DNA from: Gonocerus acuteangulatus
Taxonomy: Eukaryota; Arthropoda; Insecta; Hemiptera; Coreidae
Assembly: GCA_946811695.1 (NCBI GenBank)
Contig: OX328127.1
Location: 45,394,611 to 45,458,610 of the forward strand
Reading direction: 5' to 3'
Length of the DNA: 64,000 nucleotides
This document shows positions 59,191 through 64,000 of the stretch, piece after piece (the first letter of the stretch is position 1; each line of letters begins with the position of its first letter). The position numbers and the translations under genes were made by a program. The notes beneath the pieces are model-generated. The model did no database searches, was not told the origin of the DNA, and saw only the letters and a program-made list of their open reading frames with translations.

Positions 59191-60152
59191 TAAGGCAAAA
59201 ACGTAAGCACTACGATTTGTTTTGCGCGAAGTTCGCACAAGGTTGTCATCAAATTTATCTGAGGGATTAACTTACTACTTAACTGAATCGCTGTTTGTTT
59301 ATTAATTGGATTAAAGAACCTGCAATGGAGTGTTTTGCCCTTTAAAAGCGGTTTATACGAATTTAATTCAGCCCTGAATCTCAGCTGACAGGTTTTCCCG
59401 ATTTCCCTTTCAAATTTTCAGCTTCAAACAAAAATCCATTACTATTTCAACAAGAAGTGAACCTCTCCTCCACATTTTGGAACCTCATTCTGTTTTAACG
59501 TTGCACTGACAGTCTCAGTGAGAGAATAAGAAGTTTAGTAACTGACTAAGAAGTTTTCGTAAAAGTATTGAATTTAACAATGAGATTAACTAAAATGCCT
59601 TTATCGGCTTTCGTATGAATTGAAAATAATTCCGTAATGATAATTTTGTTTGAATTACGAAAAACAAAATCTGTCAAATATTGTTTTTTGTGTTGAAAGA
59701 TACAATTTATTTTTCTTTTCTATAGAATGTGTGTTTATGAACATTCATTAAGAAACTAACTCTCATAAGGTCTTACTGTAGGTTAGCCAAAGTTAATTGA
59801 TTCAGTAAATAAAACCTGGGAAGTTCGATATATCTTTTTAATGCCGATTTAAAATGGCGGTTTCACATGCCATCTTGATCGTGATAGCCCGTCATTTGCC
59901 TGCTCTAGATAAGGGAGATAAATTACTCAATAGATGATAAACCTTTTCCCCAAATACATCAACGTATTTTCCTCAGAAATATTGCGAATATACTTCAATT
60001 TAGGGACCCAAAAGTGCTGAAACTAAAATGATGATGACGTATATTTGACGCGCTACATCATTATTCGGACATTCCAGAATTTATGGCAATACGATTTCCA
60101 AGCAAAAGTACCATAGTAAATTCAAGTACTCGTGTAAAGACTATTTTTTTGA
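59191..60152. other. No gene or element recognised
   Basis: I looked here for the missing N-terminal exons of the M13 gene (minus strand) and saw no convincing one. Confidence 0.4.
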
Positions 60153-60350
60153 TTTATTTAAATTTTAACGTCCATTTATTATTGACAACGAATTTTAGGA
60201 AGGGTTATCTATAAGTTACCACCCTTTTCTGGCCAGTATAGGGCTGATGCCTTTTCTTTGTTCGAAAGAAAAGCCATCCCTAGGGGGAATCGAACCCATA
60301 ACCTTAGGCACGAGTGCATACGCCTTTGCACTCACGGCCACCAGGCCTCC
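60153..60350 (-). mobile_element. SINE-2, near full-length
   Basis: Tail ATTTAAATTTTAACGTCC, body GAATTTTAGGAAGGG, B box in GGGGGAATCGAACCCATAACC, head end CCACCAGGCCTCC. Confidence 0.85.
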
Positions 60351-61018
60351 CTGTGTAATGATTATGTAAGTTTAAATGGAAGAATGAATTCCCAGTAATT
60401 GTCATGAGCCTTATATGACTTTTACTTATTTGTTTACTTATTATATATTTTACTTATATTTCACCTAAGGCAGAAAAGAGACCAGTTCTTTAGCTGGGTT
60501 TACGATATAAAATTTCGCTATCTGAGCTAATCGTTATATAAATTGTCCACTAGCTTAAAACAAAAATGGAATCACCTTTGGCTTAGGAGGCATATTAATT
60601 AAATAATTCAAGGTCGTCGGCTTTTTTTACCCGCGAATGAATTCTAGGATGTATATTTATATTTCATATATACTAATGGTTTTACTGAATGACAAGTCAA
60701 ATTAGAAAAAATATGTTTTTCTAATTAAAATTCAATCTCATTTAATTGGTTCTGTACCACATTGAAATAAATTTTTAAATTTGTAGTATGATAATTTCCT
60801 AACTACGAATGAAACAAATATGAGATGGAGTAACATCCACTTTTTTCTGGAGGGCTGTCATAAAATTATCAGTTTCTTTCTAATATCCATAAACTCAAAC
60901 CCCCGCTGATTTCTTAAAAATATTTTCAGAGAAACGTTCAGCTCGTTTGGTTTAATTGAAATAATACATGGAGGAAAAGGCTTGTTTTCATATGAGTATC
61001 TCGTTTATTTTGAAATGT

Positions 61019-61222
61019 GGAGGCCCGGTGGTAGTGAGTGCTAAGGCATATGCACTCCGTGCCTAAGGTTGTTGGTTCGACTCCCACTAGGGTTTTTTTT
61101 CTTTCAAAAAAAGTAAAGGCATCAGCCCTATCCTGGCTAGAAAAGGGTGGTAACCTATAGATAAGCTGTCCTGTAATTCGTTGTTAATAATAAATTGACG
61201 TTAAAATTAAAATAAAGAAATG
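61019..61222 (+). mobile_element. SINE-2, full-length, just upstream of the RTE-type LINE
   Basis: Head GGAGGCCCGGTGGTAGTGAG, B box TTGGTTCGACTCCC, body and AAATTAAAATAAAG tail; GAAATGT lies on both sides as a possible short duplication. Confidence 0.85.
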
Positions 61223-61309
61223 TTTTCAAACATATTTTTAGTGAGTTAAGAATAAAAATAAATTATCAGACCATGAGGGACTAATGGTGCGTGTAGTGAA
61301 CACAAATCG

Positions 61310-64000
61310 ACCATAAGTAAGCACTATGGTTTCCGTTGGCTGGTTTTGTCTCTTCATGGCGTAGGGAAGTGGCGACCCCATCGCCCAGCCTTCGGGTTGC
61401 AATGGCCACTGGTCCTCCAGGTTGGGGGAACACATACACTAACACACACACAGTACACTAATAACAACACACTACACACACCCCCACACTAAAGACAAAG
61501 GACACCTACAATACACACCCTAGGGTCACCTCCCCTAGGTAGCCGCCCCGGATGGGGGAGTGGGTCAGGATGCTCCAAGGAGGCAGCCCCTCCACTTGAC
61601 TCGGGGGCAGTGGGCTGATAACTCGCTCCCCTTAAATCCTCTTATTACGAAACCTCAAAGAGAAGAAGCCGGACTGAATTATGGTAACCGACCTAGGAAC
61701 CGCCTAAATGACCTAAGATTTGGATTTTGGAACATCTTATCATTACATAGACTAGGGGCACTTCGTGCGCTCCTCGCAGAATTGGACTCTTACAGAATTG
61801 ACATAGCAGCAATCCAGGAAGTTCGATGGTAAGGACAAGGTACTATGGAGAAGAAGTACCATACAGTATACTATAGCTGTCATGAAAATCATCATATATT
61901 CGGCACAGGATTTGTTGTGAGAGGCAGGGCCCGACAGCTGGTTATGCAATTTACACCTATTAACCACAGGCTATGCTACATCCGGTTAAGGGGAAAATTT
62001 TTTGATTTCTCCCTAATTAACTGCCATGCTCCAACAGAAGTTTCATCTGAGGAGGATAAGAATGAGTTCTATGAAGAGCTTGGACGTTTAGCAGAAAACT
62101 GTCCCAAGAGTGATGTAAAAATCATACTTGGAGACTTTAATGCACAAGTCGGCAAGGAAGGAGCACTCGTGCCAACCATAGGAACCCATAGCCTGCATGA
62201 ATCCACTAATGATAATGGACTCCGGATGGTAAACTTCGCTACCTCTCATGGCCTGGTTGTTGGAACTACTCTCTTTCCTAGAAAGGATATCCACAAAGCA
62301 ACTTGGACCTCCCCGAATGGGAAAACTGCAACTCAGATAGACCATATACTCATCAGCACCCGACACAAATCCAACTTGATGAATGTAAGATCATATAGAG
62401 GGGCAAATATGGACACCGATCACTATCTCAGTATTGCTGATGTGAGGTCACGCATTTCGTTAGCTAAACATCACAGCCAACAACCGAAGAAGAGAATTGA
62501 TGTAGCTAAGCTAAAGAATCCGGAATACCAGAATTCGTATCAACAAGCTGTTGAGAAAAAACTGGCTGAAGTATCAATTGATAACAGCACCTCAGTCGAC
62601 GAGCAGTGGAGGAGATGCAGTAACGCAATCAAGCAGGCAGCGGAGGAATCCCTTGGGTATCGGAGCAAAGCTAGAAGATCCCCATGGTTTGATGCTGAGT
62701 GCCTTCAAGCAGTGATAGTGAAGAACGAAGCCTACCGAAAGATGATCCAGCGTCCCACCAGGCTCTCCCAAGAAGCATATCGGAGTAAAAGACGTGAAGA
62801 GAATAGACTCCTTCGTAGGAAGAGAAGAGCTTGGGAAAATGAGAACATGAAGGACGTGGAGGAACTGCGAACTCAAAATGAAAGCCGGATGTTCTTTCAA
62901 AGAGTAAATGAGGGTAGAGCAGCTTTTAAGCCGAGAGTGACGGCTTGCAAAGACGCGGATGGTAGTTTACTGAGCCACAAGGCTGATATACTGAAGAGAT
63001 GGGCCCATTACTTCAAGAACACATTAAACAGAGGAATGGCGGCCAGAGATCTAGATCTAAGGGATGGAGCTCCATTGAGCTCTATGGAACCCCCGGATGA
63101 GGATGAAATTGAGAGCGCCCTGAGGAAGTTGAAAAATGGAAAGGCGCCAGGGCTCGATGGAATCCAGTCGGAGTTGTTGAAGTATGGTGGAGAAGAACTC
63201 AAGAAAGCCCTCCACGATTTGATATTGACCATCTGGGAAAGGGAAGATATGCACAGAGAATGGTCGACGGCCATTATCTGCCCAATACACAAGAAGGGTG
63301 ATCAGACGGAGTGTGCAAATTATCGAGGGATCTCGCTCCTATCATGCGTCTACAAGGTGCTCTCTAACATTCTTTTTGAGAGGATCCTCCCTTACGCTGA
63401 AAAAGAACTCGGAAGATACCAGGCTGGATTTCGGAGAGGGCGCTCAACAACTGACCAACTGTTCTCCCTCAGGATGATCCTGGAAAAGAGTATGGAGCAC
63501 AGGATAATCACTCACCACCTGTTTGTAGATTTTAAGGGAGCGTATGATAATGTTGATAGGACTCAACTCTGGTGTGCATTGGAGGAGCTAAGCATCCCAC
63601 AGAAGCTCATACGCCTAATCAAAATGACCATGCAAAACTCAAAATGCATAGTTCGCGTTGGCTCTGATTTCTCTGAAGAGTTTGCAGTGAACAGCGGGGT
63701 AGGTCAAGGGGATGCCCTTCCCTGCCTGTTGTTCAACATGGCAGAAGAGAGAGCTGTGAGAGAGGCCGGAATTCAGACCAGCGGAACAATATTCAATCGT
63801 TCGACCCAGCTCCTCGGGTATGCGGATGATATTGATATTGTTGGTCGGTCTGAACAGGCTCTCAGAGATGCCTTTACAGCCCTTGAAGCAGCTGCAAGAC
63901 GACTTGGGTTAGAAGTCAACGAAAAAAAGACTAAGTACCTGAGAGTTGGAGGTGAGGTTGATCTGGGCTCTCCATTTGAAGTTGGGCCTTTCAAGTTCCA
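61310..64000 (+). mobile_element. RTE-type non-LTR retrotransposon, nearly intact, cut by window edge
   Basis: The 5' part (about 61310-61559) is a GC-richer leader with a CA-rich patch at 61436-61505. One frame from 61560 runs to base 64000, broken only by TAA at 61830-61832. It holds an apurinic endonuclease (FGFWNILSL, IAAIQEVRW, ILGDFNAQVG, QIDHILIS, DTDHYLS), a linker, then a reverse transcriptase (LKNGKAPGLDGIQSELLK, NYRGISLLSC, QAGFRRGRSTTDQLF, FVDFKGAYDNVDR, GVGQGDALP, GYADDIDIVGR with the catalytic YADD). Such enzymes nick DNA and copy the element RNA in place. The RTE label comes from the style of the endonuclease and RT and is not tested by phylogeny. The base composition is clearly less AT-rich than the surroundings, suggesting a young insertion. 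Confidence 0.88.

Overview
The window looks like an AT-rich, repeat-laden arthropod (probably insect) nuclear genome. It contains spliced genes with GT-AG introns, a gene of the arthropod-typical beaten-path family, mariner, piggyBac-like and hAT-like DNA elements, jockey- and RTE-type LINEs and tRNA-derived SINEs. No prokaryotic operon, phage or CRISPR signal is present. Gene models below come from joining exons by reading frame, splice phase and family motifs; no expression data were available.

Layout. (1) 1-4651, minus strand: the N-terminal exons of a Furry (fry) gene, running off the left edge. Its introns hold a Helitron helicase relic, a 702-bp near-palindrome and an unidentified coding-like remnant. 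(2) 5154-26977, plus strand: a complete SMARCAD1/Etl1-type SNF2 chromatin remodeller (13 exons, 861 residues), head-to-head with furry and only about 500 bp away. Its introns are the main transposon store: a LINE relic, minisatellites, a foldback-like tandem array, a Helitron end, a piggyBac-like element interrupted by a hAT-like element, SINEs and a decayed transposon-associated ORF. (3) 27-39 kb: gene-poor DNA with a dense cluster of one SINE family, an internally deleted mariner, a hAT-like element and a PKA-type processed pseudogene. (4) 39045-42383, plus: a beaten-path-like immunoglobulin gene (five exons seen, signal-peptide exon not found). (5) 44778-56408, minus: the catalytic C-terminal half of an M13 (neprilysin-type) zinc metallopeptidase in ten exons, with 5' exons not found. 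One intron carries a mariner nested inside a MITE. (6) 57.6-64 kb: more MITE and SINE copies, then an almost intact RTE-type LINE that runs off the right edge.

The four host genes have unrelated roles (morphogenesis scaffold, chromatin remodelling, axon guidance, peptide processing) and do not form a pathway. I see no clear new biological system. The most unusual signals are structural: recurrent short SINE 3' stubs with their own target-site duplications, a nested transposon carrying an array of ACTTCCGG (ETS-type) motifs in a hairpin, a long near-palindrome in a furry intron, and a MITE family with perfect 8-bp duplications.
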